A stretch of DNA of 64,000 bases from Ardenticatenales bacterium. GTDB taxonomy: Bacteria; Chloroflexota; Anaerolineae; Promineifilales; Promineifilaceae. Shown one piece after another: positions 31,593-42,300 of the stretch. Made by a program: the position numbers and the translations under genes. Location: assembly GCA_020634515.1 (NCBI GenBank), contig JACKBL010000001.1, forward strand, positions 930,001-994,000. Reading direction: 5' to 3'. Position 1 is the first letter of the stretch, and the number at the start of each line of letters is the position of its first letter. The notes under the pieces are model-generated. The model had not been told where the DNA came from and did no database searches. It saw only the letters and a list, made by a program, of their open reading frames with translations.

Positions 31593-31680
31593 CACAAACT
31601 CAGGTGGGCAACGTTTGAAGATTGGTGCATTCTCCAAGAATGAACTAATCTAAAGATGGGAGACCCTTTGCGGATAGGAC

Positions 31681-32472
31681 TTAGTCAACCGGGGAGATGT
31701 CTATGTCGGCCAGTTGTTCTTGTAGGAAGGCGAGCAGGCGGGGGCGCATATCGGCGGCTTTACCAAAGCGAGCTTTGGCGACGAGGGTGAGTTCGGCGTG
31801 TTCTCCCAGTGTGCCGGTTTCGCTGATGATGCGCCATGGTTCTAATAGGTTGGGCAGGGCGGTCATGGCCTCTTCACGCATGGCTTCTAATGCCGGCAAA
31901 GCCACCCCCAACTCCGCCGCATCCAACTTCAATTGCACTTTCACCAAAGAGAAGCGCCCGCGGCTAAAATTGCGCACCACGCGCACTTCGCCATTGGGCA
32001 TAATGAATACTTCGCCACCCGGAGCGCGCAGCTTCGTCGTGCGCAGGTTAACTTCTTCTACGACGCCTTCCACGCCTAATATCTCCACTTTTTCCCCCAC
32101 GTCGAAGGTGTCTTCAAAGATAAAGCTGAGGCCGGTGAGGAAGTCGCTGATCAACGGGCGCGCGCCGAGGCCAAAGGCGGCGCTGAACAGGCCGATGATC
32201 CAGATGAGGGTGTCCGCCTGTATGAATAGCCCGAGAGAGAGAATGCCGGCACTGATAAACCCCAACAACGTGATCCCGCTGGCAATCAGGCTTTGCAACG
32301 TATGCTGCCGCTGCCGCCGCATCCCCGATTCCGGCCCTGCCAGCCGACCCAACCGCACCACGCGCCGCGCCAATCGCCCGGAGAGACGATGCAGCACCCA
32401 GGCCAGGAAGAAAAAGAGGATGATCTCAACCAGTCGGGTGAAAATGTGGGCGTTATCCGCGAAAAAACTCAT
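31681..32472 (-). CDS. Small-conductance mechanosensitive channel (MscS family)
   Basis: A 263-residue inner-membrane channel that opens on osmotic downshock. Hydrophobic helices occur at about 10-30, 60-85 and 90-110. The third, pore-lining helix (IGLFSAAFGLGARPLISDFL) is the conserved MscS segment. It is followed by the beta domain (FDVGEKVEILGVEGVVEEV) and a C-terminal domain. It resembles the compact MscS/YkuT type without extra N-terminal helices. The ATG at 32472 is preferred over the longer frame from 32505. Confidence 0.88.
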   Translation of the reverse strand: MSFFADNAHIFTRLVEIILFFFLAWVLHRLSGRLARRVVRLGRLAGPESGMRRQRQHTLQSLIASGITLLGFISAGILSLGLFIQADTLIWIIGLFSAAFGLGARPLISDFLTGLSFIFEDTFDVGEKVEILGVEGVVEEVNLRTTKLRAPGGEVFIMPNGEVRVVRNFSRGRFSLVKVQLKLDAAELGVALPALEAMREEAMTALPNLLEPWRIISETGTLGEHAELTLVAKARFGKAADMRPRLLAFLQEQLADIDISPVD

Positions 32473-32630
32473 GGGCAAATCGCCAACCTGTCTCTGAACA
32501 ATCACAAAGCGTGCAATCTCCGCGTATGTGCGTCACGCCATCCTGCGTATAATAACCGAAAAATCACCCATTGACAGCCATCAACCAACTATCCACTGCC
32601 AACTATCAAGCGCCAACTATCTCAAACCCC

Positions 32631-32880
32631 ATGCCCCTTCGCCACAGCGCCCAAAAAGTCCAAGACATCCTCGCTGAACATGGCTTCGCCTGCCAGGTCA
32701 TCGAACTGCCCGACTCCACCCGCACCACCCAGGAAGCGGTCAATGCCATTGGCTGCACCGTAGCCCAGATCGCCAAATCCCTCGTTTTCCGCGGCAAACA
32801 GTCAGGCCAGGCATTCTCGTCATTGCCAGCGGTGGCAATCGCGTAGACGAGAAGAAAATACGCGCCCTCCGCCTTTTTTC
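32631..32880 (+). pseudogene. Broken ybaK/proX-type aminoacyl-tRNA deacylase gene
   Basis: The first 61 codons read like the N-terminal half of a YbaK/EbsC domain (HSAQKVQDILAEHGFACQVI, VAQIAKSLVFRG). The frame then runs into nonsense. Shifting by one base near 32813 restores ILVIASGGNRVDEKKIRAL, the family's conserved continuation. After about 32870 no more YbaK sequence is found, and the PBP gene starts at 32929. So the gene has a likely single-base deletion and has lost its 3' half. Confidence 0.75.
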
Positions 32881-32928
32881 TCATGGGTGCGTCTTCGGTC
32901 CCCGCGGACTCTATGCTACCATTGCGGC

Positions 32929-35739
32929 ATGGGCAATTACGAATTCAAGTATTTGCGGCCGTACCAGCCGCCACCCCCTCCTGAAAAACCCGCGCGCCGG
33001 CTTCCCGGCTGCCTGCGCCTGCTGCTTTTCCTGTTCCAGTGGGGATTAGTGGGCATCATTTTGGCCGGGCTGTTGTTTTTTGGCAGCTACATCTACTTCA
33101 GCCGCCAGTTGGCGGGGACGATCCAGCAAATCGTCAACTACCAGGGCAGCGGCGTCGGTGGCACGCCGCGCATCTTCGACCGTAACGGCACACTGCTCTA
33201 TGAACAGCCCCCCGTGGAAAAACGGAGTTGGCTGACCTATGAACAGTTACCGGATGCCCTGAAAAACGCCACCATTGCCGTCGAAGACGATACGTTCTGG
33301 CGCAATCCGGGCTTTGATCCGCCGGCCATCGTCGCCGCCATCATCAGCAATCTGCGCCATCAGGAAGGCCGCCCCGTGGGAGCCAGCACCATCACGCAGC
33401 AGTTGGTGCGCCACATCGCCTTTTCCTACGAGGAACGGGTCACGCCCAGCTACCAGCGCAAGGCGCTGGAAATCTTCTACGCCTTTATTCTCACGCAGCA
33501 GCGCAGCAAGCAGGACATCCTCACGATGTACCTGAACGAGATTTACTACGGCAACCTGGCGTATGGCGCGGCGGCGGCGGCGCAGACCTACTTCGGCAAG
33601 TCTGCCGCCGACCTGACGCTGGCGGAGGCGACTTTCCTGGCCGGACTGCCGCAGGCTCCCCTCGATTGGGACCCATACACCAATTTCGACGGGGCCAAGG
33701 CGCGTCAGGAGAACATTCTCGACCTGATGGTGGAGGAGAGGTTCATTGATGCGCCGACGGCGGAGGCGGAAAAAGCGCGTTCCTTATCTCTGGCCCCGCT
33801 CATTCCCGTGGCGCAGCGCGCCGCCGCCACGCATCTGGATACGCCCCATTTTGTGCTGTATGTGCAGCAGGAATTGGAGCGGCGCTATGGTCCCGACGCT
33901 TTCACGCGCAACGGCTGGCAGGTGACCACCAGCCTCGACTTGAACATACAGCGCCTGGCGGAAACGGCGGCGCGGGAAGTCGTGGCGGCGCGGGCGGCGG
34001 CGCATGACGTCCGTAATGCGGCGGTGGTCGTTCTCAAACCGGCTACCGGAGAAATCCTGAGCATGGTGGGCAGCCTGGATTATTTTGACGAGGCGATTGA
34101 CGGGCAGTTTAATATGACGCTGCAAGCGCGCCAGCCGGGGAGCAGTTTTAAGCCGATTACGTATGCGGCGGCCATGCAGCGGGGGTGGACCACGGGGGAT
34201 GTGCTGTGGGATGTGCCTATTGTGTTGGACCTCGGCGGTGGCCAGACAATGCAACCGCGCAACTATGATGGGCGGTATCATGGTCCGCTGCTGCTGCGGG
34301 ATGCGCTGGCGAATAGCTACAACATTCCGCCGATTCAGTTGGCCCGCGATGTAGGTCTCCCCGCCGTTATCGGCATGGCGCAGACGTTGGGCGTGGCATC
34401 GCTGCGGCAGCCGCCGGGCTACTATGGGCTGGCGCTGACGTTGGGGGGTGGGGAGGTGCCGCTGTTGGAGTTGACGCAGGCGTATGCGACGCTGGCGAAC
34501 CAGGGCCGACGCCCGCGACTGGTGAGTGTGTTGCGTATTGTGGATAGTTTTGGCAATGTGATTTACGATCAGCAGCGGGATCGTGTGCCGGCATCTAACG
34601 CCCTGGACCCCCGCATTGCCTACATCCTCACCGACATCCTCAGCGACAACCGCGCCCGCACGCCCGCCATGGGCGCGAACAGCCCGCTGCGCCTCCCCTT
34701 CCCCGCCGCCGTGAAAACGGGAACCACCAACGACTACCGCGACAACTGGACGATGGGCTACACCCCCGGCCTGGTCGTGGGCGTCTGGTCCGGCAACACC
34801 GACAACCACCCCATGCGCGATACGTCCGGGCTGTCTGGCGCGGCCCCCATCTGGAACCGCATCATGCAGGGTGTTTACGCCGATGAACAAATGCGGCGGC
34901 AACTCGCGGTGAACGGGCAAATGCCGCCCACCGAGTTCCCCCGTCCCAACGGCATCGAAGAGCGCGCCGTTTGCCTGCCCGCGGGCACGGGGGGCAGCGT
35001 TTGCGCTGCCTCGCGCCCCGACCTTTTCCTGATCGGCGAGGCCGTCCATGCCGTGGCTCGCCTGGGGTACGCCCCGGACGTGACCAGTAATCCGGGGGCG
35101 TGGACGTTGGTGACGGCGGGAATGGACGCGGCGGGGGCGCAGTCCGTCTGGCAGTCGCAGCCGGCGTTGACTGATGGTGCGCGCCCGCCGCTGCCGTCCA
35201 CTTGCGTGGTCACGGGCAGCCGGAGCGCGGGGAGCGCGGCGGCCCGGTTGCTGCTGCCGGTGCCGCCATTTTATCCTGACGAAGTGCGGGCACGGTTGTG
35301 GGCGCGGGGCAGCGGCTACCAGATGGCGCCGGCCACGGCCTGCCCTGTGGGTGTGGCCCGCGCCAATGTCTCCGGTGGCAGTGGTGGAAGCGATAGCAGC
35401 CGTGTTGACCACGGCGGCGGCACGTCCGACAGCGCCAGCTATGTGATTACGTCGCCGCTGCCGGGCCAGCAGGTGCGTGGGCCGGTTTCGATCTGGGGCA
35501 GCGCCATGTTCAATTCGGCGCAGGTGCAGTATTACAAGTTGGAGATCGGCCGGGGCGCGAACCCGACAGCCTGGGTGACGTTTGGGTCTACGCATACACA
35601 GCCGGTTAGTGATGGGGTGTTGGAGGTGTTGTACGCGGGAGAAATGCCGGCAGGCGACTACGTCATCCGCCTGGTTCTGGTGGGATGGGATGGCAATTTC
35701 CACAATCCCTACCAGGTTCCCATCCAGATCGCGCCATAA
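32929..35739 (+). CDS. Class A penicillin-binding protein (PBP1A-type)
   Basis: Bifunctional peptidoglycan synthase, 936 residues, with one N-terminal membrane helix (about 27-55). The glycosyltransferase domain shows EDDTFWRNPGFDP and GASTITQQLVRH. The transpeptidase domain shows SSFK (active serine, in QPGSSFKPITYAA), SYN and KTGTTND. A C-terminal extension of roughly 250 residues ends in an Ig-like domain (GPVSIWGSAMFNS, YKLEIG). No Shine-Dalgarno precedes the ATG. TATGCT 11 bases upstream could give a leaderless mRNA, and a GTG 14 codons earlier is an alternative start. Confidence 0.94.
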   Translation: MGNYEFKYLRPYQPPPPPEKPARRLPGCLRLLLFLFQWGLVGIILAGLLFFGSYIYFSRQLAGTIQQIVNYQGSGVGGTPRIFDRNGTLLYEQPPVEKRSWLTYEQLPDALKNATIAVEDDTFWRNPGFDPPAIVAAIISNLRHQEGRPVGASTITQQLVRHIAFSYEERVTPSYQRKALEIFYAFILTQQRSKQDILTMYLNEIYYGNLAYGAAAAAQTYFGKSAADLTLAEATFLAGLPQAPLDWDPYTNFDGAKARQENILDLMVEERFIDAPTAEAEKARSLSLAPLIPVAQRAAATHLDTPHFVLYVQQELERRYGPDAFTRNGWQVTTSLDLNIQRLAETAAREVVAARAAAHDVRNAAVVVLKPATGEILSMVGSLDYFDEAIDGQFNMTLQARQPGSSFKPITYAAAMQRGWTTGDVLWDVPIVLDLGGGQTMQPRNYDGRYHGPLLLRDALANSYNIPPIQLARDVGLPAVIGMAQTLGVASLRQPPGYYGLALTLGGGEVPLLELTQAYATLANQGRRPRLVSVLRIVDSFGNVIYDQQRDRVPASNALDPRIAYILTDILSDNRARTPAMGANSPLRLPFPAAVKTGTTNDYRDNWTMGYTPGLVVGVWSGNTDNHPMRDTSGLSGAAPIWNRIMQGVYADEQMRRQLAVNGQMPPTEFPRPNGIEERAVCLPAGTGGSVCAASRPDLFLIGEAVHAVARLGYAPDVTSNPGAWTLVTAGMDAAGAQSVWQSQPALTDGARPPLPSTCVVTGSRSAGSAAARLLLPVPPFYPDEVRARLWARGSGYQMAPATACPVGVARANVSGGSGGSDSSRVDHGGGTSDSASYVITSPLPGQQVRGPVSIWGSAMFNSAQVQYYKLEIGRGANPTAWVTFGSTHTQPVSDGVLEVLYAGEMPAGDYVIRLVLVGWDGNFHNPYQVPIQIAP

Positions 35740-35845
35740 CATGAGAGCTGGCGTCCGGCGCAAACGTTTGTCACTCAACACAAATGAGGTACTATTCTTG
35801 CGGCATACTTTCATGTTCCCACATTGTAGTAGTAGGAGAAAACCA

Positions 35846-38800
35846 ATGAGAAAAACCCCCTTGCTTTTGTTGATCTTTATGCTGGGATTGGGTGCGCTGC
35901 TGGCCAGCACCACCCGCTCAGCGCCGGCGGGCGACTTCCGCGAAGCGACGGAATCCCGTCTGCTCGTGGTACGCGCTTATTTCAGCGACCCGCAAATGGT
36001 TGCCGATCTCTCCACCTGGACCGAACCATGGGAAGTAAACTACGACCGTGGTTACGTTGTCCTGGGCGTGACGCGCAGCCAGTATGAGTACCTGATTGTC
36101 ACCGGTTTTGACGTGGAACTGGACGCGGACCTCACGGCGCAATTCAGCCGTCCCAATGTCCCGCTTCCCGGACAGGACATTAACACCATTCCCGGTTATC
36201 CATGCTACCGCACGGTGGAAGAAACCTATGCAACGGCAGCCCAACTGGCGGCCAATTATCCTAACCTGGCAACCTGGATTGATGTAGGCGATAGTTGGGA
36301 AAAGGTGACGCCCGGCGGTAATGCCGGCTACGATATGATGGTCTTGAAACTGACGAACAATGCCATTCCCGGTCCCAAGCCCGTCATGTTTATCACGTCT
36401 GCCATTCATGCCCGTGAATACGCCACCGCCGAATTGATGACCCGCTTTGCCGAGTACCTCATTGCTAACTACAACGTTGATCCCGATGTGACCTGGGTAT
36501 TGGACAACCATGAGGTTCACCTCATGCTGCAAACCAACCCGGATGGGCGCAAGATGGCGGAGACGGGCCTCTCCTGGCGCAAGAACACGAACAATAACTA
36601 CTGCGCCAACACCAATTCGCGCGGCGCGGACCTCAACCGTAACTTCGAGTTCCAGTGGGGCTGCTGCGGCGGTTCCAGTGGCAGCCAGTGCAGCGAAACC
36701 TACCGCGGCGCGTCGCCTGCCTCCGAGCCGGAAGTACAGGCCGTGCAAACCTACGCTCGCAGCATCTTCCCCGATCAGCGTGGCGACCCCCTGCCCGAAC
36801 CCGCGCCTACGGACGCGACCGGCCTCTACATTGACGTACACAGCTATGGCGAATTGGTTCTCTGGCCCTGGGGCTTTACGGCCACGCCGACGGGCAATGG
36901 AACCGCGCTGCAAACGTTGGGGCGCAAGTTCGCCTATTACAACGGTCACTATCCTGAGCAGTCCATCGGTCTCTATCCGACAGATGGCACGACGGATGAC
37001 TTCTTCTATGGCGATCTGGGCGTGTCTGCTTACACGTTTGAGATCGGCACCTCTTTCTTCCAGAGCTGCTCGACGTTTGAGAACCAGATTTTGCCGGCAA
37101 ATATGAGCGCGCTCCTTTATGCCATGAAGGTTCCGCGTACGCCCTATATGACCCCCGCCGGTCCGGAAACATTGAACGTGGCCGTGTCCGACGGTTTGAT
37201 CAATCCGGGCGACCCCGTCACGCTCACGGGCGTGGCAAACGACACGCGCTTCAGCAGCGCCAATGGCACGGAACCGACGCAGAACATCGCCGCGGCGGAG
37301 TATTATGTGGACACGCCGCCGTGGAATGGCGGTACGCCCATCGCTATGCAGCCATCCGATGGCAACTTCAACAGCCCCAACGAGGGCATTATCGCCAGCG
37401 TGGATACGTCTGGTCTCGCCGGTGGGCAGCACCTTATCTACGTGCGTGGGCGCGACGCGGCCAACAATTGGGGACCGATGAGCGCTGTCTTCCTGCACGT
37501 GTTGGGTGGCAACGAAGGTTCCGTGGACGGCTATCTCACCGATTCGCTCACGGGAGAGCCTTTGGCCGGAACGGTGATGGAACCCAACCTGGGTATCTCC
37601 ACGACCAGTGACCCGGTCACGGGTTTCTATTCGCTCTCATTGCCGCAGGGAACCTGGATCATCCAGGCTAGCGCGGATTACCATCTGGACGCGACGGTGA
37701 CTGATGTGACCGTAACGGATGGCAATGTGACGCCGCTGGACATCCAACTCGACCCTACGTCGGGGTTGGGATTACCCCCCGCGGTTACTGCCCAATTAGC
37801 TTTGGGGGAAACGTCGCAGCAGACGCTTCGCATTGATAACCTGGGCAATCTGCCGTTGACGTGGCAGTTGAAGGAGATCAACGGTGGCTATGAGCCACCG
37901 GCTACGCAGATCGTGTCGGTGCTGTTGGTGGACGATGATGATAACTCCCCGAACGTTCGTCCTTACTATGAGGCGGCGTTGACGGCGCTGGGCATCAGCT
38001 ATAATGTGTTTGACGTGGGCGGCGGGTCCGGCAACGGTCCGACGGCGGCGGCGATGAGCGCGTACGATGTGGTCGTATGGTTCTCCGGCGACCAGTTTGG
38101 TACGCCCGCGGAAGCTGGCCCCACGGCAACGGATGAAGTGGAATTGGCGACTTACCTGAATGGGGGTGGGCGTCTGTTCTTGAGCAGCCAGGATTATTAC
38201 TATGATCGTGGTCTGACGTCGTTCATGCAGAATTACCTGGGCGTCGGCAGTATGTCGAATGACAACGGTAATTACACGAGTGTGACGGGCCAGAATGATT
38301 TTGCGGGTTTGGGGCCGTATACGTTGAGCTATCCGGGGACGGATTATTCCGACCCGGTGACGCCGAACGCGAATGCGCAGGTGAGTTTCCTGGGGAATAA
38401 TGGGAACAATGCCGGCATTTACTCCGACACCGCCGTCTTCTTCCCGTTTATGTGGGAGGGTATTCAGAATGCAAATGCCGGCAACGGTCAGCAATCCCTG
38501 GAAGCCATCCTCGACTACCTGGCTCCGCCGGAAATCCCCTGGCTCTCCGCGAACGTGACCAGCGGCACCATCCCCGGTGGTGGTCATACCGACGTCACCC
38601 TCACCTTCAGCGCCCAGCCGCCTATCTCCCAGAACGGGCTGTACACCGGCACTGTGCGCATCCAGAGCAACGACCCCGCGCGTCCCTTTGGCGACGTGGC
38701 CGTATCCATGAACGTGACGGATAGCCAGGCATACTTGATCCTCAACTATCAGTACTCCATGAACAACGGCCAGACGGGCAGCGGTACGTATTACCTCTAT

Positions 38801-39043
38801 CAGGGTGGTACGTTTACCGACAGCGCGGGCGGCGGCGGCGTTTGGGTTGAACAGCCCAACCCGCACCGCCTGTACATGCTGCACCAGAATTCACAGTGCA
38901 ACGCGCTTTCCATTGGCATGTTCCCCGGTGGCAACATTGTGAATGGTTACCGCGCTTGCCGTGATGGTTCCGGTGTGAAAGGGGTGTGGACGTCTACGAT
39001 TGCTGCCGGCATTTTTGCCGACCTCAACGTGCAAATCAAGTAA
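35846..39043 (+). CDS. Secreted zinc carboxypeptidase (M14) with C-terminal accessory domains
   Basis: A 1065-residue exported protein with a signal peptide (MRKTPLLLLIFMLGLGALLA). The M14 domain (about 110-440) has zinc ligands in HAREYATAE (H188, E191), substrate-binding NRNFEF (R265), the third ligand in DVHSYGE (H332) and the catalytic glutamate in TFEIGTSF (E399). A carboxypeptidase-regulatory-like domain and an Ig/BACON-like stretch follow. The last ~100 residues resemble the C-terminus of the neighbouring beta-helix protein. AGGAG precedes the ATG. It likely degrades extracellular peptides. Confidence 0.92.
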   Translation: MRKTPLLLLIFMLGLGALLASTTRSAPAGDFREATESRLLVVRAYFSDPQMVADLSTWTEPWEVNYDRGYVVLGVTRSQYEYLIVTGFDVELDADLTAQFSRPNVPLPGQDINTIPGYPCYRTVEETYATAAQLAANYPNLATWIDVGDSWEKVTPGGNAGYDMMVLKLTNNAIPGPKPVMFITSAIHAREYATAELMTRFAEYLIANYNVDPDVTWVLDNHEVHLMLQTNPDGRKMAETGLSWRKNTNNNYCANTNSRGADLNRNFEFQWGCCGGSSGSQCSETYRGASPASEPEVQAVQTYARSIFPDQRGDPLPEPAPTDATGLYIDVHSYGELVLWPWGFTATPTGNGTALQTLGRKFAYYNGHYPEQSIGLYPTDGTTDDFFYGDLGVSAYTFEIGTSFFQSCSTFENQILPANMSALLYAMKVPRTPYMTPAGPETLNVAVSDGLINPGDPVTLTGVANDTRFSSANGTEPTQNIAAAEYYVDTPPWNGGTPIAMQPSDGNFNSPNEGIIASVDTSGLAGGQHLIYVRGRDAANNWGPMSAVFLHVLGGNEGSVDGYLTDSLTGEPLAGTVMEPNLGISTTSDPVTGFYSLSLPQGTWIIQASADYHLDATVTDVTVTDGNVTPLDIQLDPTSGLGLPPAVTAQLALGETSQQTLRIDNLGNLPLTWQLKEINGGYEPPATQIVSVLLVDDDDNSPNVRPYYEAALTALGISYNVFDVGGGSGNGPTAAAMSAYDVVVWFSGDQFGTPAEAGPTATDEVELATYLNGGGRLFLSSQDYYYDRGLTSFMQNYLGVGSMSNDNGNYTSVTGQNDFAGLGPYTLSYPGTDYSDPVTPNANAQVSFLGNNGNNAGIYSDTAVFFPFMWEGIQNANAGNGQQSLEAILDYLAPPEIPWLSANVTSGTIPGGGHTDVTLTFSAQPPISQNGLYTGTVRIQSNDPARPFGDVAVSMNVTDSQAYLILNYQYSMNNGQTGSGTYYLYQGGTFTDSAGGGGVWVEQPNPHRLYMLHQNSQCNALSIGMFPGGNIVNGYRACRDGSGVKGVWTSTIAAGIFADLNVQIK

Positions 39044-39086
39044 CCTCACCTTTCTGTAAACGCGCCGTCCCCGGCGGCAGCGCAGC

Positions 39087-39121
39087 AAAAAGCCGGACTT
39101 CAGCCGAAGTCCGGCTTTTTT
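39087..39121 (+). terminator. Rho-independent terminator after the M14 gene
   Basis: AAAAAGCCGGACTT (39087-39100) pairs with AAGTCCGGCTTTTT (39107-39120) around a six-base loop and ends in a T-run. A-run and T-run on either side make it potentially bidirectional. Confidence 0.92.
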
Positions 39122-39267
39122 GTTACGACAAAGATGAGGGCGCAATGGTCAATGCCCCCAAAAGGAGATGTGTTTTGCCGGCAATCATCGCCCCATCCCG
39201 TTCTTGCTCACAAATGACGGGGTATTTTGGCTGGAGGTTTCCGCCGGCCCACGAGAGACACAAATTA

Positions 39268-39299
39268 CAAAAAAGCCCTTCCCCAACGGGGAAGGGCTT
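39268..39299 (-). terminator. Rho-independent terminator after the beta-helix gene
   Basis: The stem AAGCCCTTCCCC (39273-39284) pairs with GGGGAAGGGCTT (39288-39299) around a three-base loop. On the minus strand the stem is followed by TTTTTTG. It lies about 57 bases after the minus-strand stop at 39356. Confidence 0.9.
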
Positions 39300-39312
39300 G
39301 AGAACGGACTGG

Positions 39313-39330
39313 CAAGATTGGTCAATCTTG
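39313..39330. repeat. Short ATTGG-family palindrome
   Basis: CAAGATTGGTCAATCTTG is symmetric apart from its central two bases. It resembles the arms of the 2298-2330 element but lacks the CC of the core. It lies between the beta-helix stop and its terminator. Confidence 0.5.
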
Positions 39331-39355
39331 ACGACTGCCCCAATCGCCCACAGAA

Positions 39356-42300
39356 CTAATACTTGATGCTGCCACCCGCGCCGGGCGAAGTCAGGAACGT
39401 AGCGACCACGCCAGACCAGACCCCGTAGTTGCTGGCCCCGCCGCGGCAGAACATCTGCCCCGCGAGGATGCCCGGACCCGTGTAACTGCCGACGAACAGG
39501 GCGTTACAGGGCGCGCCGGAGTAGCTGAAGAAGATCTGGTTGTTGCCCTGCTGGTAGACCCAGGAGCCGCCATTGCCTGCCGCGTCAACGAAGCTGCCAG
39601 ACGTGAACAGCACCCAGGTGCTGGAGCCGGTCGTTCCGGTGTTCCACTGATAGTTGTAGTCAATGACGGAGGAGATCAGGTAGGAAGGCAGCCACGGCTG
39701 GTAGCCCACGTTGTTGCTGACTTCGTCACCCAGCCCCGTGGGGTTGAACGTGGGATGGTATGGGCCGGTTGCATCGCCCCACCAGTTGTTGCGGGCGGAG
39801 ATAGCTACCGCGCCGCCGTTGAAGAGGCCATAGATGCCGTTGCCGCTGATGTTATTGAGGAAGATAACCGGTCCGGAATCGGCATGATTCAGGTAAATGC
39901 CATCCTGGAGGCTGTTGGTGATGCTGCAGCGGGTGACGGAGAGGGTGTCCGCCTTGCTGCGCAGGTTGGCGTTGGCGCCATCTTGCGAGACGCTGCCGCC
40001 GTAGCGGATGACGCAGTTATCCAACGTTCCGCCTGGGGCGTTGTCGTGCAGGTAGATGCCGCCCCAATCGCCGGGCGTGCCGGTGGTGGCGCCGCCATCG
40101 TTGTTCGTGTCGCCGCCGGGACCATCGTCTTCCAGCGCCGTGAAGATGATGGGCTGGGTGGGCGTGCCGTCGGCGATCAGTTCGCCGAAGACGTGCAGGT
40201 CGATCGCCGGAGATTGTGCCTTGACAATGGTATTGGGCGAGAGCGTCAGCGTTCCACCACTGACGACGACGAGATCATCCGTCATCACCAGGGGGAAGTT
40301 GCTCTGGTTGGCGCTGGAAACGGTGAAGTTGCCGGAGACGCCGCCGGAGATGTCAACACCGTTGAGGCTGTTGTTGGTGGTCGTGTTGCCATCGAGAATG
40401 AGCTGACCGCTGCCGTTGATCAGGCGTAGTTTTGCGGCTGGGCCTGTGTTGTTCTCGAAAGCGTTGGTTTTCAGGTAGACGTTGGCCGTACGGCTGGAGA
40501 CGAGGCTGTTCACGCCGGCGCCCACATTGTTGCGGAAGGCGCTGTTTTGCAGGGTGAGGCCACCGTTAGCAGCGGCGAAGACGGCGTACATACCATCCGA
40601 GGCGGAGGCCCGGAGGACGCAATTGTTCACGGTGAGCGTGGCGTTGTCGCTGCGCAGGTTAGCGTTGGCCCCTTGCGCGGCGCTGCTGCCGCCGTAGGCA
40701 ATGAAGCAGCGGTTGAGGGTGTTGCCGGCACTGCCCTGGTGGAAGTAGAGTCCGCCCCAGTCGCCAGCCGCCGGGGTTGTGGCGCCGCCATCATTGTTGC
40801 TGTCCCCGCCACTGGTGTCGTCGCGGAAAGAGGTGAAGGTGATGGGGGATGTCTGCGAGCCATTGGCGGAAAGCGTACCGTACAAATGCAAGTCAGTGGT
40901 GGCGTCCTTTCCTTTGACGACGGTTCCGGGAGAGAGTGCCAGGGTGCTGCCGGCATTTACCACGACATCGCTCGATAAAACCGTGGCGAAATTCGTTTGC
41001 GCGCTATTATCCAGCGTCAACGTCCCCACCACCGAACCGGAGAGGGAGAGACCATTGACCGCATTGCCCGCCGCCGTGTTTCCATTTAGCGTAACTGTGC
41101 CCCGACCATTGTTCAGGACCAGACGCGCGCCCGCGCTTTGGTTTGCCAGGAAGGCGTTGCCGGTGAGCGCGGCGGTGAGGTCGGCGTCGGAGGAGAGCAT
41201 TTCCAGGCCACTGTCGCCGTTGCTCTGGAACGTGTTGTTGTTCAGCGTGAAGGTGCGTCCGCCGCCGTTGCTGATCAGGTATGCGCCGTCCGTGGCGGAG
41301 GCGCGGGAGGAGCAGACGGAGACGGTGAGGCTGGCGTTGTCGCTGCGCAGGTTGGCGTTGGTTCCTTGCGCGGCGTTGCTGCCCCCATAGGCGATGACGC
41401 AGCGGCTGAGGGCGCTGCCCGTACTGCCATCGTGGAAGTAAATGCCGCCCCAGTCGCCGGGGGCGGGCGTGGTGGCCGCGCCGTCGTTGTTCGTGTCGCC
41501 ACCCACGGAGTCGTCTTTGAGTGACGTGAAGGCGATTATCTGACCGGGTTGTCCGGCGGCGGTGAGGGTTCCAAACACTTGCAGGTCGGAGCTGGCGCTG
41601 CCGGCTTTGATGATGGTGTTGGCGGAGAGGGCGAGGGTGCTGCCCAGGGGCACGCTGATGTCGCTGCTGAGGACGAAGGGGAAATCGGTCTGGTTGGTGT
41701 TGTCCAGGGTGAGCGTGCCGGCAAGATTACCGGACAAATCCGTGCCGTTCAGGCCGTTGTTGCTGACGACGTTGCTGTCCAGCGTGAGCGTGCCGTTGCC
41801 GCTGCTGAGGAGCAGTTTCGCCGCCGTGTTGTTGCTGTCGAACGTGTTGCCGGTGAGATTGGCGGTGAGGCTGGCGTTGGTGTCCAGCATGTTGAGGCCT
41901 TTGCCGGCATTGTTGGCAAACGTGCTGCCGGAAATATCCAGCGTGCGGCTGCCGCTGTTGCTGACGAAGTAGATGCCGTCCAGGGCGCTGTTGCGGAAGG
42001 TGCTGGCGCTGATAGCCAGGTCCACGTTGTCGCTGCGCAGGTTGGCGTTGGCGCCTTGCGCTGCGTTGCTGCCGCCGTAGGCCACGTCCAGGTTGCTGAG
42101 GACGTTGCCACTGCTGCCGACATGGAAGTAGATACCGCCCCAGTCGCCAGGCGCGGCGTTGATGTTGGCGTCGCCGGTGATGCCGGCGACGGCGTTGTCA
42201 TTGATGGACGTGAAGGTGACGGGGGAGCCGGGTGTGCCCTCGGAGACCAGTGTGCCGTAGACGTGCAGGTCCGTGGCCCCACCGCTGGATTTGATGGCGG

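Noticed and set aside
33784..35913. 709-codon open frame on the minus strand
   Set aside because: It lies fully antisense to PBP1A, whose motifs are complete. The antisense product is Arg/His-rich without known motifs, typical of shadow frames in high-GC DNA.
35918..37498. 526-codon open frame on the minus strand
   Set aside because: Antisense to the M14 carboxypeptidase, which has all catalytic residues.
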